DNA of 64,000 bases from Streptomyces endocoffeicus (GCF_016741935.1 NZ_JAERRG010000031.1:1-64000); one strand, 5' to 3'. Shown: positions 44,131-53,754, counted from the stretch's first letter. Translations and numbers: made by a program. The notes: a model not told the origin generated them from the sequence alone.

Positions 44131-44420
44131 CGGCAGGGCCTTCCGCACGCTCGGCCACTTCCGGGCCGGGCCGCAGGACTGCGGTGCCCCGGCCCCCATC
44201 CTGGGACCGCGGGTCCACCCCGACCGCGGCCGGAAACCACACCGGGTGATGTGGGTGGTGCGGCGCCAGCGCCTGCTCGGCGGACTCGAAGGCAGCCGCC
44301 CGGTCGCCGCCCGCAAGCTCGGCGGCCAAAGGCTTCCGACCTCGGCGACGGAGAGCGGGTGGACGACAGGCAAGTCCAGTGCCGAGTGGCATGAGGGTGG
44401 ACCAGACGTTTCGGGCCATG

Positions 44421-45353
44421 TCAGTGCGTGAAGGCGCGGCGGTAGGCGGTGGGAGTGGTGCCCAGTGCGCGCCGGAAGTGCAGCCGCAGGTTGGCCGGCG
44501 TGCCCAGTCCGCAGTCCCGCGCCACCCGTTCCACCGAGTGGTTCGTGGTTTCCAGCAACTCCCGCGCCCTGCTGAGGCGGGCGTTGAGCAACCACTGCAA
44601 TGGGGTCGTGCCCGTCTCCTCGGTGAACCGGCGCATGAAGGTGCGCTGCGAGAGACCCGCGTGCCGGGCGAGCACGCGGAGTGTGAGTGGCTCGCCGAGC
44701 CGTTCCAGGGCCCATTCCCGGGTACCGGACAGCGACGCCTCACCGGCCACCGCGACGGGAGCCGGCACGTACTGGGCCTGCCCACCGTCCCGGTGGGGGG
44801 CGGCCACCAGACCGCGGGCGATCTCGTTCGCCACCACCGCCCCCAGGTCACGGCGCACGAGGTGCAGACACAGGTCGATACCGCAGCACACCCCGGCCGA
44901 GGTGAGCACATCGCCCTCGTCGACGTAGAGCACGTCGCGGTCGACCGTGACGGCCGGGAAGCCCCGCTCGAGCTCATCGATGTGCTTCCAGTGGGTCGTG
45001 GCATGCAGCCCGTCCAGCACACCCGCCTCGGCAAGTGCGAAGGCGCCCGTGCAGATCGACACCACCCGCCGGTCTCGGTCACGGGCCTCGGCCAGCACGC
45101 CGAGCACGGCCTCCGGGGGCCGTAGAAGCGGTGCGTACCCCGGCACGATCACGGTGTCGGCCGCGCGCACCTGCTCCAGGTCCCCGTCGGCGACCAGAGC
45201 GAAGCCCGCCGTGGTGGCTACCCGCGAATCGAGCGCGCACAGGGTCATCTCGTAGGGGGTTTCCGGCCGGGTGGTGAAGATCTGCGTCGGGATCGCCAGG
45301 TCGAGCGGGGTGACCCCGTCCAGCACCAGGACCGCGACTCGATGCACTGTCAT
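44421..45353 (-). CDS. GlxA-family transcriptional regulator (PfpI + AraC HTH)
   Basis: A 310-residue regulator. The N-terminal DJ-1/PfpI-like domain is at about residues 5-170 (VAVLVLDGVTPLDLAIPTQI, ICTGAFALAEAG), followed by two C-terminal AraC-type helix-turn-helix motifs (LTLRVLARHAGLSQRTFMRR, SVERVARDCGLGTPANLRLH). The PfpI domain has CTG at the elbow and serves as sensor rather than enzyme in known members. It is divergent from the HD-domain gene and RidA, so it probably activates them. Members of the family often respond to small nitrogen compounds. Confidence 0.9.
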   Translation of the reverse strand: MTVHRVAVLVLDGVTPLDLAIPTQIFTTRPETPYEMTLCALDSRVATTAGFALVADGDLEQVRAADTVIVPGYAPLLRPPEAVLGVLAEARDRDRRVVSICTGAFALAEAGVLDGLHATTHWKHIDELERGFPAVTVDRDVLYVDEGDVLTSAGVCCGIDLCLHLVRRDLGAVVANEIARGLVAAPHRDGGQAQYVPAPVAVAGEASLSGTREWALERLGEPLTLRVLARHAGLSQRTFMRRFTEETGTTPLQWLLNARLSRARELLETTNHSVERVARDCGLGTPANLRLHFRRALGTTPTAYRRAFTH

Positions 45354-45424
45354 GGCAAGATTCTATCGAAGTGAGGAAATTTTGCCTCTCGCCAGGTCAG
45401 GGCGGTCACGGCCAGGCTGAAGAC

Positions 45425-46099
45425 ATGACCGGACCTACCCGCGAGGCGACCGCCGACCTGATCACGCTGCCCGGCACACCACTTGCCGACGCCATCATGG
45501 ATCTCATCCGGCCGGTGGAAACGCCGTCCGTGCTCAACCACAGCATCCGCAGCTACCTGTTCGCCCGGCTGGCGGCCGGCCGCCTCGGCCTGACCGTCGG
45601 CCACGACTACCACGACGATCTGTTGTTCGCCGCGTGCGCGATGCACGACCTCGGTGTGGCATCGGACGGCCCGCACAAACAGCGGTTCGAGATCGAAGGC
45701 GCCGACCGGGCCGCCGCATTCCTCATCGACCGCGGAGTGCCCGCGGCCGACGCCGACCAGGTCTGGCAGGCCATCGCCCTGCACACCTCGCCCGGTATCG
45801 CGGAACGCCATGGCACGCTGTGCGTACTCGTCCGCGAAGGGGTCGCCCTCGACTTCGGCGGCCCGCTCGGAGCCGACCACGTCGACGCCGTCACCGATGA
45901 GCAGGCCGACGCCGTCCACGCCGCCTATCCACGGCTGGACATGATCCGCTCACTCACCGACGCGATCGTCGCGCAGGCCGCGAAGAACCCGAAGAACGCA
46001 CCCCGGTACGCGATCCCCGGCGAATTCCTCCGCGAACGCGAGACCTTCGGCCGGACCCGGATGGAGCACGCCTGCCGTTCGTCCCGCTGGGGCAACTGA
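45425..46099 (+). CDS. HD-domain protein, cyanamide-hydratase-like
   Basis: A 224-residue metal-dependent HD protein. The segment LNHSIRSYLFARLAAG supplies the first His and is typical of the cyanamide hydratase/DDI2 branch. MHDLGVAS supplies the HD pair and HTSPGIAE a further His. The family hydrates cyanamide to urea or acts on related nitriles and isonitriles. Other HD proteins are phosphohydrolases. ATG 45425 is chosen because homology begins there, although the frame opens at 45371. RidA follows 48 bp later, and the GlxA-type regulator is divergent. Confidence 0.75.
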   Translation: MTGPTREATADLITLPGTPLADAIMDLIRPVETPSVLNHSIRSYLFARLAAGRLGLTVGHDYHDDLLFAACAMHDLGVASDGPHKQRFEIEGADRAAAFLIDRGVPAADADQVWQAIALHTSPGIAERHGTLCVLVREGVALDFGGPLGADHVDAVTDEQADAVHAAYPRLDMIRSLTDAIVAQAAKNPKNAPRYAIPGEFLRERETFGRTRMEHACRSSRWGN

Positions 46100-46147
46100 C
46101 TCCACGGACTTCACGACCCCCGTCAACAAAGAGAAGGAAGTACCGCA

Positions 46148-46612
46148 ATGACTGTCCACACCGTCGACGTCCCTGAGGACAATGCCGTCTTCGGGCAAAC
46201 CACCAGCGCCTTCGCAGGCTTCGGCTATTCCGCCGCGGTCCGCGCGCACGGCCTCCTGTTCATCGCGGGAACGATCGGTCGCCGTGCCGACGGAACCATC
46301 CCGGACACCATCGAGGAGCAGACCGAGATCGCTATCCGGAAGATCGAGGAGATCCTTCGATTGGAGCACCTAGACCTGTCCGCCCTCGTCGACGTCACCA
46401 GCTACCACGTCGACATCCGCCAGCACCTCCCCGGCTTCATCGAGGCCAAACAGCGCCTCGTCAAGGCGCCCTACCCGACCTGGACGATCATCGGGGTCAG
46501 CGGCCTCGCCAGCCCGGGACTCCTCGTCGAAATCCGCGCGACCGCCGCGTACGCCGCTACGTCACACCCGGTCGGCGGTACCTCAAACTCGGTGGCAGCC
46601 TCCTCGGCATGA
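46148..46612 (+). CDS. RidA-family protein (enamine/imine deaminase)
   Basis: A 154-residue RidA/YjgF-like protein, normally a trimer that hydrolyses reactive enamines and imines to keto compounds. Family blocks are present: FGYSAAVRAHGLLFIAGTIG, the helix EEQTEIAIRKIEEIL, and VEIRATAAYA with the carboxylate-binding Arg. Start ATG follows AGAAGGAAGTACCGCA. A 20-residue Ser/Gly-rich tail extends beyond the normal end. Pairing with the HD gene suggests a short amine or nitrile detoxification pathway. Between 46613 and 46900 I see no supported gene. Confidence 0.88.
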   Translation: MTVHTVDVPEDNAVFGQTTSAFAGFGYSAAVRAHGLLFIAGTIGRRADGTIPDTIEEQTEIAIRKIEEILRLEHLDLSALVDVTSYHVDIRQHLPGFIEAKQRLVKAPYPTWTIIGVSGLASPGLLVEIRATAAYAATSHPVGGTSNSVAASSA

Positions 46613-46900
46613 GCCGGCGCGAACGCGGCGAATTCACGCGAAAGCTGGGCGAGGCCGCCGGCCGGATCGGCCCCCGTGGGGCATTCCGCTCGGTGGAGGG
46701 GGCGCGAGCGCAAGACGGCGGCCTGGCTCATCGCCGTTGCCGGCAGAACCGAGTTCGGCGGACACATCGGCGAACTCCTGCTCGCCGGCGAAGGGCCCTA
46801 CGCAGGGCAGGCCTACCGCATCGCTCTCGCCACCTCCGGCACGCTCCTGTTGCTCGGCGCCAGGCTCCGTGCCGGCCGGGCGGCCCGGTTCCTCGCCCTC

Positions 46901-48373
46901 TCACGCATCGGCTTGGGGTGGTTGTCCATCAGGAATTCCCAGCGCTCTTTGGTGCGGGGCGTTACCGGACCGCTGCCATCGCCGCACGGCGGCGAGGTCG
47001 TTCGCGTACGTCCGTGCGCCGCGCCAGAAGGCCACAGCCGCGATGGCGCAGAACAGCGGCATCACCGCCAGTGCGGTCCGCAGGCCGAAGGCGTCGGAGA
47101 TCAGCCCGGTCAGGACGGGGCCAACGGCCAGTCCGAGCAGGTTCTGAACGACCACCACCATGCCGACGGCGGTAGCGCGCACCCGGGGGTGGACGACGTC
47201 GACCACCACCGCCGGGGCCGTGCCGAGTGCGGCCGCGAGCGGGAATCCGGCGGCGACGACCAGTGCGAACTGGGCGCTCCCCGGCCGCAGCGCGCCGAAG
47301 GCGGCAGTCAGCAGAATCCAGGTCGCCGCGGCCATCACGGCTGGGACGACAAGCTTGCGCCGCGGGCTGGTCCCGCCGAGCCGGTCGGCCAGGTGACCGA
47401 GGGCGACAGCCCCGACGGCACCGGCAAGGATCACCAGCGCGGCTTTCGCACCGGAGGCGGCCGAGGACAGGCCGTAGGCGCGGTTCAGATAGGTGGGCAG
47501 CCATGTGTAGAGGGTGGACAGTACGACGAGGTTGAGGGCTCCGCCGAGATAGCACCACATGGCCGTGCGCGCCTGGTACAACTCCCGCAAGGTCGTGCCC
47601 AGCGTCGGCCGGGCCTCGGCGGTCGGGGACCCGCCCGCCGAGGCGCCTGCGCCGGTGTCCGGCGTGGCAGGTACGCGGTAGTCGCGCACCTTCAAGAACA
47701 GCACGGCCAGCAGGAGCCCGGGGGCTCCGAACGCGCCGAGGGTCACCCGCCAGCCAAACCGCCCGATCATCACGCCGCCGAGGACCACGCCCAGCACCGA
47801 TCCCAGTGGGGCGGCCGCCTGGAACACGCTCAGCACGGTTGCCCGCAGCCGCTGCGGGAAGTAGGCGGACAGCAGTGCCGCGCCCGCCGGCCCGTAGCCG
47901 GCCTCCCCCACTCCCAGCAGCGACCGGGCCGCGAACAGCTGGGCATAGTTGCCCGAGACGGCAGACCACAGCGTCGCCAGGCTCCACACCCCACCCATGG
48001 CCGCGATCGACCTGACCCGGCCCCATCGGTCGGCCAGCCAGGCAATGGGAAGTGCGCAGACGGCCATCGTGATCGACACAGTCGAGACCAGGGCCCCCAG
48101 GGCGGTGTCCGACAGTCCCCACTCCTTCTTCAGATACGGGAAGGTCGAGACGATGATCTGCCGGTCGATGTAGTCGGTGGCGCCCAGCGCCACCGCCATC
48201 ATCGCCACGCCCCAGGCATACCGCCGGGATACCAGGTGGGCAGCAGAACCGGAAGCGTCCAATACCAGCGGCGGCTCACTACGCCACGACAACGAGCCCA
48301 TCAACATGCTCCAGCCTGGTACTTGATGGTTGGTGATATCTGGTGAGGAGGTCAGTCGGGTGAAACCCGTCAC
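46901..48373 (-). CDS. MFS transporter
   Basis: A 490-residue major-facilitator protein with 12 predicted membrane helices. The family motif A loop is WLADRWGRVRS after helix 2, and the equivalent after helix 8 is LADRLGG. GVGEAGYGPAGAALLSAYFP matches the ACS/Spinster-like sugar or organic-anion porters. The first 45 or so residues are probably not all translated. ATGs at 48307 and 48301 (MLMGSL) are likelier starts than 48373. It lies 35 bp after the CoA-ligase gene and on the same strand, so it probably imports the substrate of the BKACE pathway. Confidence 0.88.
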   Translation of the reverse strand: MTGFTRLTSSPDITNHQVPGWSMLMGSLSWRSEPPLVLDASGSAAHLVSRRYAWGVAMMAVALGATDYIDRQIIVSTFPYLKKEWGLSDTALGALVSTVSITMAVCALPIAWLADRWGRVRSIAAMGGVWSLATLWSAVSGNYAQLFAARSLLGVGEAGYGPAGAALLSAYFPQRLRATVLSVFQAAAPLGSVLGVVLGGVMIGRFGWRVTLGAFGAPGLLLAVLFLKVRDYRVPATPDTGAGASAGGSPTAEARPTLGTTLRELYQARTAMWCYLGGALNLVVLSTLYTWLPTYLNRAYGLSSAASGAKAALVILAGAVGAVALGHLADRLGGTSPRRKLVVPAVMAAATWILLTAAFGALRPGSAQFALVVAAGFPLAAALGTAPAVVVDVVHPRVRATAVGMVVVVQNLLGLAVGPVLTGLISDAFGLRTALAVMPLFCAIAAVAFWRGARTYANDLAAVRRWQRSGNAPHQRALGIPDGQPPQADA

Positions 48374-48407
48374 CCGTAACGCCGCAGTGTTGTGCGGCGG
48401 GCAGTGA

Positions 48408-50021
48408 CTACGACCGGTTGGGTGACGCCGTTTCGGTGCGCAGTTCTCGCTTGAGGATCTTCCCGGTGGCGTTCATGGGAAGGGTGTCGCGGAACTCGAC
48501 CAGGCGGGGGTACTTGTAGCCGGCCATCGTCTCCCGGCACCAGGCGACGAGGGCGTCCTCGGTGATCTGCGCGCCCGGCGCCGAGACGACGTATGCCTTG
48601 ATCTCCTCGCCGTGGCTGTGGTGGGGTACCCCGACCACGGCGGCCATGCTGACGGCCGGGTGGGAGTGCAGGACCTCTTCGATCTCGCGCGGGTAGACGT
48701 TGAAGCCACCACGGATGATCATGTCTTTGGCGCGGTCGACGATGTAGAGCCAGCCGTCCTCGTCACGGCTGGCCAGGTCGCCGGTACGGAGCCAGCCGTC
48801 GCGCATGACTTCGGCGGTGGCCTCGGGCCTCCGGTAGTAGCCTCGCATCACGTTGTGGCCGCGGACGGCGATCTCTCCGAGCTCGCCGGCGCCGACCGGA
48901 GTCCAATCGTCCGCGACCAGTTCCACCGCCACGCCCCAGACCGGCTTGCCGATGGAACCCGGTCGTACCTCGCCGTCCCTGGGCGTGAAGGTCGTCACGG
49001 GGCTGGTCTCCGACAGGCCGTAGCCTTCTCGGATCACCGTCCCGAAGCGGCGGCGGAAGCTGCGGTGGATCTCCACCGGTAGCGCTGCTCCGCCTGACAC
49101 CGCGCTGCGCAGGTGCTGCGCGGCCACCGTCGCGTCGGCGTCGGTGTCGGTGTCGGTGACGCCTTCGCCGAGGAGCGCCCAGTACATGGTGGGCACGCCC
49201 GCGAAGAAGGTGACCCGATGCCGGTGCATCAGGGACAGCGCGCCGCGGGCGTCGAAGCGTGGCATCAGCACCAGGGTCGCCCGGGCCGCGAGGCCGGCGT
49301 TCAACTGCACGGTCTGGCCGAAGGTGTGGAACAGCGGCAGCGCGACCAGGTGCACGTCGTGCTCGACCTCACCGAAGAGCTTGTGACAGGTCAGGGCGTT
49401 GAGAGCCATGTTGGCGTGGGTGAGTTCAGCGCCCTTGGGCTGCCCGGTGGTACCCGAGGTGTAGAGGATGACGGCGGTGTCGCCCGGCTCGGTGACCCGC
49501 GCGGTGAACTCACGGCTGTGGCTCTCGAGCGCGGCGGCGAGGGTCACGGCACCCGGGAACGCGGACACGGTGGCGGGGTCGGCGGTGGCGGGGTCGGCGG
49601 TGACGAGGAAGAAGTCCCGGCAGCCTTCGATCTCGTTGAATCCGGCCCACCCTTCCTGCCCGAGCGGCAGTTCGGCACTCCCCTCGAAACAGAAGTAGGC
49701 CCTGGCATCGGAATCGGAATCGGAATCGGAATCGGAGAGGTGGTACGCGATCTCCCGCCGCTTGAGCAACACGTTGAGCGGGACGACGACCGCGCCGGCC
49801 TTGAGGATGCCGTAGTAGATGACGGGGAACTGCGTGATGTTGGGGCACGACAGCGCGACCTTGTCGCCCGGTCCGATACCGCGCGAGACGAGGAGGTTGG
49901 CCACCTGGTCGGCCTCGGCGTCGAGTTGAGCATAGGTGAGGGTCTGGTTGCCCGAGACGACCGCCAGGCGGACAGGTACGGCGCGGGCGCTGTCCTCGAG
50001 CATCACGGCGAGGTTGAGCAT
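48408..50021 (-). CDS. Acyl-CoA ligase (ANL superfamily)
   Basis: A 537-residue adenylate-forming CoA ligase. The P-loop is ILYTSGTTGQPKGAEL, A5 is REGYGLSETSPV, A7 is GWLRTGDLASRDEDGWLYIV, A8 is RAKDMIIRGGFNVYPREIEE and the A10 Lys is in NATGKILKREL, so both half-reactions should be intact. ATG 50021 is chosen on homology. The frame to 50222 is unlike the family. Two low-complexity acidic insertions, (SD)4-5 near residue 97 and DTDTDAD near residue 290, are unusual. It lies 151 bp after the BKACE gene and likely activates an acid that is a substrate or product of that enzyme. Confidence 0.9.
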   Translation of the reverse strand: MLNLAVMLEDSARAVPVRLAVVSGNQTLTYAQLDAEADQVANLLVSRGIGPGDKVALSCPNITQFPVIYYGILKAGAVVVPLNVLLKRREIAYHLSDSDSDSDSDARAYFCFEGSAELPLGQEGWAGFNEIEGCRDFFLVTADPATADPATVSAFPGAVTLAAALESHSREFTARVTEPGDTAVILYTSGTTGQPKGAELTHANMALNALTCHKLFGEVEHDVHLVALPLFHTFGQTVQLNAGLAARATLVLMPRFDARGALSLMHRHRVTFFAGVPTMYWALLGEGVTDTDTDADATVAAQHLRSAVSGGAALPVEIHRSFRRRFGTVIREGYGLSETSPVTTFTPRDGEVRPGSIGKPVWGVAVELVADDWTPVGAGELGEIAVRGHNVMRGYYRRPEATAEVMRDGWLRTGDLASRDEDGWLYIVDRAKDMIIRGGFNVYPREIEEVLHSHPAVSMAAVVGVPHHSHGEEIKAYVVSAPGAQITEDALVAWCRETMAGYKYPRLVEFRDTLPMNATGKILKRELRTETASPNRS

Positions 50022-50172
50022 CGGGTCTCCCGGTCTTCGGTGCGGTGATTCGTTCCGGGGGGGGTGGCGACGGCCGCCCCCGGCGTGGGGGGCGGCCGGC
50101 TGTCCGGGCCGTGGGCGGATCACGCCGGCCTCCGGTCGCGGGCCGGCGAACCGCGGCGTGTGCGGCTCCCCC

Positions 50173-51252
50173 TCAGACGAGCGTCTCGGTGCGGACCGGA
50201 GCACGGTGACGCAGCGGGACACCGCGCTCGCCGGGGCGGCGATTGGGGGGCAGACCCAGGTATTCCAGGGTCTCTTCCGCCGTCTGCCAGTACTCCCCGA
50301 TGCGATAGATGCGCTTGGCCTCCTCGGCGCCGGCCACGTCGCGGCCTAGTTCGTCGGCGATGCGGACGATCTGTTCGACCTGCTGCACGGAGGTGATGCG
50401 TTCCTTGCACGGGGCCCACAGGTTGTCCTCGATGCCGACACGCACATGCAGGCCCAGCGCGATCGCGATCGTGTTCAGGGGGAGTGTGGAGCGCATGATG
50501 CTCTCGATGGTGAGCACCGCGCCGTCGGGGGTGCGGCGCGCGAACTCGACCAGGTCGGTGGGGTGGAAGCCGGAGGCGCCGCCGCCGATGGCGACGTAGT
50601 TGAGGTTGAGCGGGCCGGTGTAGATCCCGGCGCGGATCAGCCGCTCAACGGTCTCCAGCTGCGGAACGTGCCCGAGCATGAAGTGCGGCTGGATGCCACC
50701 CGCGGTGAGCCGCTTGAGGTGCTCCAGGTAGAACTCGGGTCCGGCATCGAGGACCATGTCGCGGTACGCCGTGTACAGCAATGGATTCCGCATGGAGGTG
50801 CCCGCGATGTCCTCGTCGGTCAGCAGCTCGACGACGTTCATCTGCGAGGTGTTGATCGCGATGGTCACCTGGTCCGGCTTGGGCTCGAGCTCGGCCAGCA
50901 GGTGCCGGGTGTCGTAGTCGAGCCACTTGGCGGCGTCGCCGGTGTTCTCGGGTGCGAACGAAATGGACCCGCCGACCTGCAAGATCATCTCCGGCACCGC
51001 GGCACGCAGCCGGGCGAGCATCTCGTTGAACATCGACAGCCGCTTCGAGCCGCGGCCGTCCAGTTCGCGCACGTGGATGTGCAGCAGCTGCGCGCCGGCG
51101 TTGTAGCAGTCCACCGCCTTCTGGATCTGCTCGTCCATCGTCACGGGAATGTCGTCGGAGTCGCCGGGCAGCCACTCCGGACCGTACGGGGCGACCTGGA
51201 TGACCAGCTTCTCCTGGTTCTCCGGGAACAGTGAGTCGTCGAGGAAGTGCAT
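50173..51252 (-). CDS. BKACE-family beta-keto acid cleavage enzyme
   Basis: A 359-residue member of the former DUF849 family, zinc enzymes that condense a beta-keto acid with acetyl-CoA and release acetoacetate plus a new CoA ester (Kce of lysine fermentation, dehydrocarnitine cleavage enzyme). The zinc HxH is LLHIHVREL, and other blocks are GGSISFAPENTGDA, NPLLYTAYRDMVLD and RVGIEDNLWAP, the last typical of the family. ATG 51252 follows GAAGGAGACCGC. It is first gene of a minus-strand operon with CoA ligase and MFS transporter and is divergent from an AraC regulator. The side-chain specificity cannot be read by eye. Confidence 0.9.
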   Translation of the reverse strand: MHFLDDSLFPENQEKLVIQVAPYGPEWLPGDSDDIPVTMDEQIQKAVDCYNAGAQLLHIHVRELDGRGSKRLSMFNEMLARLRAAVPEMILQVGGSISFAPENTGDAAKWLDYDTRHLLAELEPKPDQVTIAINTSQMNVVELLTDEDIAGTSMRNPLLYTAYRDMVLDAGPEFYLEHLKRLTAGGIQPHFMLGHVPQLETVERLIRAGIYTGPLNLNYVAIGGGASGFHPTDLVEFARRTPDGAVLTIESIMRSTLPLNTIAIALGLHVRVGIEDNLWAPCKERITSVQQVEQIVRIADELGRDVAGAEEAKRIYRIGEYWQTAEETLEYLGLPPNRRPGERGVPLRHRAPVRTETLV

Positions 51253-51487
51253 ACGCGGTCTCCTTCGAATCGGTGTGGAACGGCAACAGCGCGCTGGTCG
51301 GTAGCCGTGGGCGGGTAGGGAGATCAGTACTGCTCGGGCGCTCCCGCGAAGGCACCCTCCCGGACAACGCGCCGGGAGAGACACCCGCCCGGTAGCTGAA
51401 CGGTAGGCAGTCCGCCCGGCCACCGCTTGATTCTGCGGGGCGCGTGACTTACTAATTTGGGATACTCGCTTACCGCGCCGGGAAAGA

Positions 51488-52540
51488 GTGCGACTGGAGC
51501 ACCTCATGGGACCCCTCGTCCGTACCGCAGCGCTGAACGGCTACGTCGAGCTGTGCCACACCCTCGGCATCGACCCGCGAGCCCTGATCAAGCGTGTCGG
51601 CCTGGACGTCGCCGGGCTCGCCGCACAGGACCGGTGGATCTCCGGCGCGGCCGTCGTCGAGTTGCTCGAGCTCTCGGCCGCCGCCGCGGGCCACGAGGAC
51701 TTCGGCCTCCGCCTGGCAGAGTCCCGGCGTCTGTCCTCCCTCGGACCGATCGGCCTCGTCGTGCGGGAGGAACCCGATGTCCGCAGCGCAGTGGGCCTCC
51801 TACTGCAGCACGAGCACATGTTCAACGAGGTGCTGCACTCCCGGCTGTCCGAGCACAACGGCCTGGCCACCCTCAAGGTGGAGCTGCGACTGGACGAGGC
51901 GATGCGGACGCGCCAGGCCGCCGAACTCGTGATAGCCGCACTTCACCTCTTGCTGCGCGGCCTCACCCCCCAATGGCAGCCACTCTCGGTGTGCTTCGAG
52001 CACACGGCACCGGCGGACGCCACCACACACCGGCGCGTCTTCGGCCCGGTTCTGGACTTCGGCCGGGAGTTCCACGGGATCGTCTTCTACGCCAGCGCCC
52101 TCGACGCCCCCAACGCACTGTCCGATCCCCAGCTGCGCACCTATGCCCGGCAGTACTTCGAGTCCATCGCGGCGCCGCGGCAGGACACGACACTCCCGGA
52201 CCGGGTGCGCGAGCTGATCGAGGTGCTGCTGCCGACCGGGCGGTGCTCGGCCGAGCAAGTCGCCCGAAGCCTCGGAGTAGACCGGCGCACCATGCATCGT
52301 CGCCTGGCCCACTCCGGCGACACCTACACCTCCCTGCTCAACGCCACGCGCATGCACCTCGCCAAGCGGTTTGTCGCGTACCCACGGCGTTCGCTCACCG
52401 AGGTCGCCCATCTGCTGGGATTCTCCATGCCGAGCGCGTTCTCGCATTGGTTCAAGGAGCAGTTCGGCTGCAGCCCGAGCGAGTGGCGCAACCAACGCGG
52501 CACGAGCAGCAACACGGACGCAGAAGCAGACGCGGTCTGA
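51488..52540 (+). CDS. AraC-family transcriptional regulator (OruR/ArgR-like)
   Basis: A 350-residue regulator with an N-terminal Arabinose_bd-type domain (YVELCHTLGIDPRALIKRVG, VVELLELSAAAAGHEDFGLR) and C-terminal AraC HTH motifs (CSAEQVARSLGVDRRTMHRR, SLTEVAHLLGFSMPSAFSHW). GTG 51488 opens the frame and ATG 51506 is an alternative start. It is divergent from the BKACE operon and precedes the TauD-like gene on the same strand, so it probably controls both. Confidence 0.88.
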   Translation: MRLEHLMGPLVRTAALNGYVELCHTLGIDPRALIKRVGLDVAGLAAQDRWISGAAVVELLELSAAAAGHEDFGLRLAESRRLSSLGPIGLVVREEPDVRSAVGLLLQHEHMFNEVLHSRLSEHNGLATLKVELRLDEAMRTRQAAELVIAALHLLLRGLTPQWQPLSVCFEHTAPADATTHRRVFGPVLDFGREFHGIVFYASALDAPNALSDPQLRTYARQYFESIAAPRQDTTLPDRVRELIEVLLPTGRCSAEQVARSLGVDRRTMHRRLAHSGDTYTSLLNATRMHLAKRFVAYPRRSLTEVAHLLGFSMPSAFSHWFKEQFGCSPSEWRNQRGTSSNTDAEADAV

Positions 52541-52822
52541 GCGCGGCTGAGCGTCGCCGGTTGCCGGGTTCGCCGCGAGTCCCCAGACAGCAAGCCCTCT
52601 GTCTCCGCGAATCAAGCAGTGACGCAGGCGAAGGACCTACCTTGTCAGCACCGGACACGGTGGTCGGCCGATCCCTCCAGATCAACCAGCGCTACGCGCC
52701 GCCGTGCCGGAGGACCTGGGGCGAGGTGAGTCATCATCCACCCTCGCCCTTGGGTCAACTCCGGGCGTCACAAGGTCCGTTCGAACCGGCCAGACCGCCA
52801 ACCTCTCCCAGGAAGGACCCGC

Positions 52823-53737
52823 ATGAACCAGGTTGCCAGCACCGGCACGGGTGCACCCGCGCTGGTACGCTCCGAGGTCCTCGGCTCGATCAAGGTCGAG
52901 CAGCTGACCTGTTCCATCGGCGCGCAGCTCCACGGCGTCGACCTCGCTGACTCCGTGCATGACGACGACCTGTTCGCCGAGATCAAGACTCTGCTGCTCC
53001 GCCACAAGGTGCTTTTCCTGCGTGACCAGACCTTCACCCGCGCCGAGCACGTGGCCTTCGCCGAGCGCTTCGGCCCGCTGCGGAACCACCCGGTCACTGG
53101 CAGCGATCCCGACCACCCCGGCCTGGTCCACATCCACCACGGTCCGGACGTCAAGCGCATGCAGTACGAGAACGCCTTCCACACCGACGGGTCCTGGCGC
53201 GAGGATACGTCCATGGGCGCCGTACTGCGCTGCGTCAAGTGCCCGCCGGTGGGCGGTGACACGATCTGGGTCAACATGGTCCAGGCGTACGAGCGGCTGC
53301 CAGAACACATCAGGACCCAGATCGAGGACCTCCGCGCCCGGCACAGCATCGAGGCGTCGTTCGGCGCGGTCCTGCCGATCGAGCAGCGGCACAAGCTGAA
53401 GGCCCAGTTTCCCGACGCCGAGCACCCGGTGGTGCGCATCCACCCCGAGACCGGCGAGAAGCTCCTCTACGTCAACAGCTTCACCACCCACCTCGTCAAC
53501 TTTGTCACCCCTGACCATGTCCGCTTCGGACAGGACTACGCGCCGGGCGCAAGCGACCTGCTGCACTACCTGATCAGCCAGGCGAGGATCCCCGAGTACC
53601 AGGTGCGGTGGCGCTGGCAACCGAACAGCGTCGCCATCTGGGACAACCGCTCCACGCAGCACTACGCCGTCTACGACTACTGGCCCGCCGTGCGGGAGAT
53701 GGAGCGCGCGGAAATGTTCGAAGAGAAGTACAACTGA
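52823..53737 (+). CDS. TauD/TfdA-family 2-oxoglutarate/Fe(II) dioxygenase
   Basis: A 304-residue dioxygenase. The iron triad is His120-x-Asp122 (FHTDGSWRED) and His280 (TQHYAVYDY), with the 2-oxoglutarate Arg in WPAVREMER. Other blocks are LLRHKVLFLRDQTF and CPPVGGDTIWVNM. Family members hydroxylate taurine, alkyl sulfates, phenoxyacetates, betaines or carnitine-like amines. It is preceded by AGGAAGGACCCGC. It lies 282 bp after the AraC gene, a gap without a gene. In the BKACE context it may demethylate or hydroxylate the growth substrate (inference). Confidence 0.9.
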   Translation: MNQVASTGTGAPALVRSEVLGSIKVEQLTCSIGAQLHGVDLADSVHDDDLFAEIKTLLLRHKVLFLRDQTFTRAEHVAFAERFGPLRNHPVTGSDPDHPGLVHIHHGPDVKRMQYENAFHTDGSWREDTSMGAVLRCVKCPPVGGDTIWVNMVQAYERLPEHIRTQIEDLRARHSIEASFGAVLPIEQRHKLKAQFPDAEHPVVRIHPETGEKLLYVNSFTTHLVNFVTPDHVRFGQDYAPGASDLLHYLISQARIPEYQVRWRWQPNSVAIWDNRSTQHYAVYDYWPAVREMERAEMFEEKYN

Positions 53738-53754
53738 ACAACACCGGTGTTGCC

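Noticed and set aside
46613..46900. Hydrophobic plus-strand segment after RidA as a membrane protein gene
   Set aside because: The frame has no convincing start or ribosome-binding site and soon runs antisense into the MFS gene.
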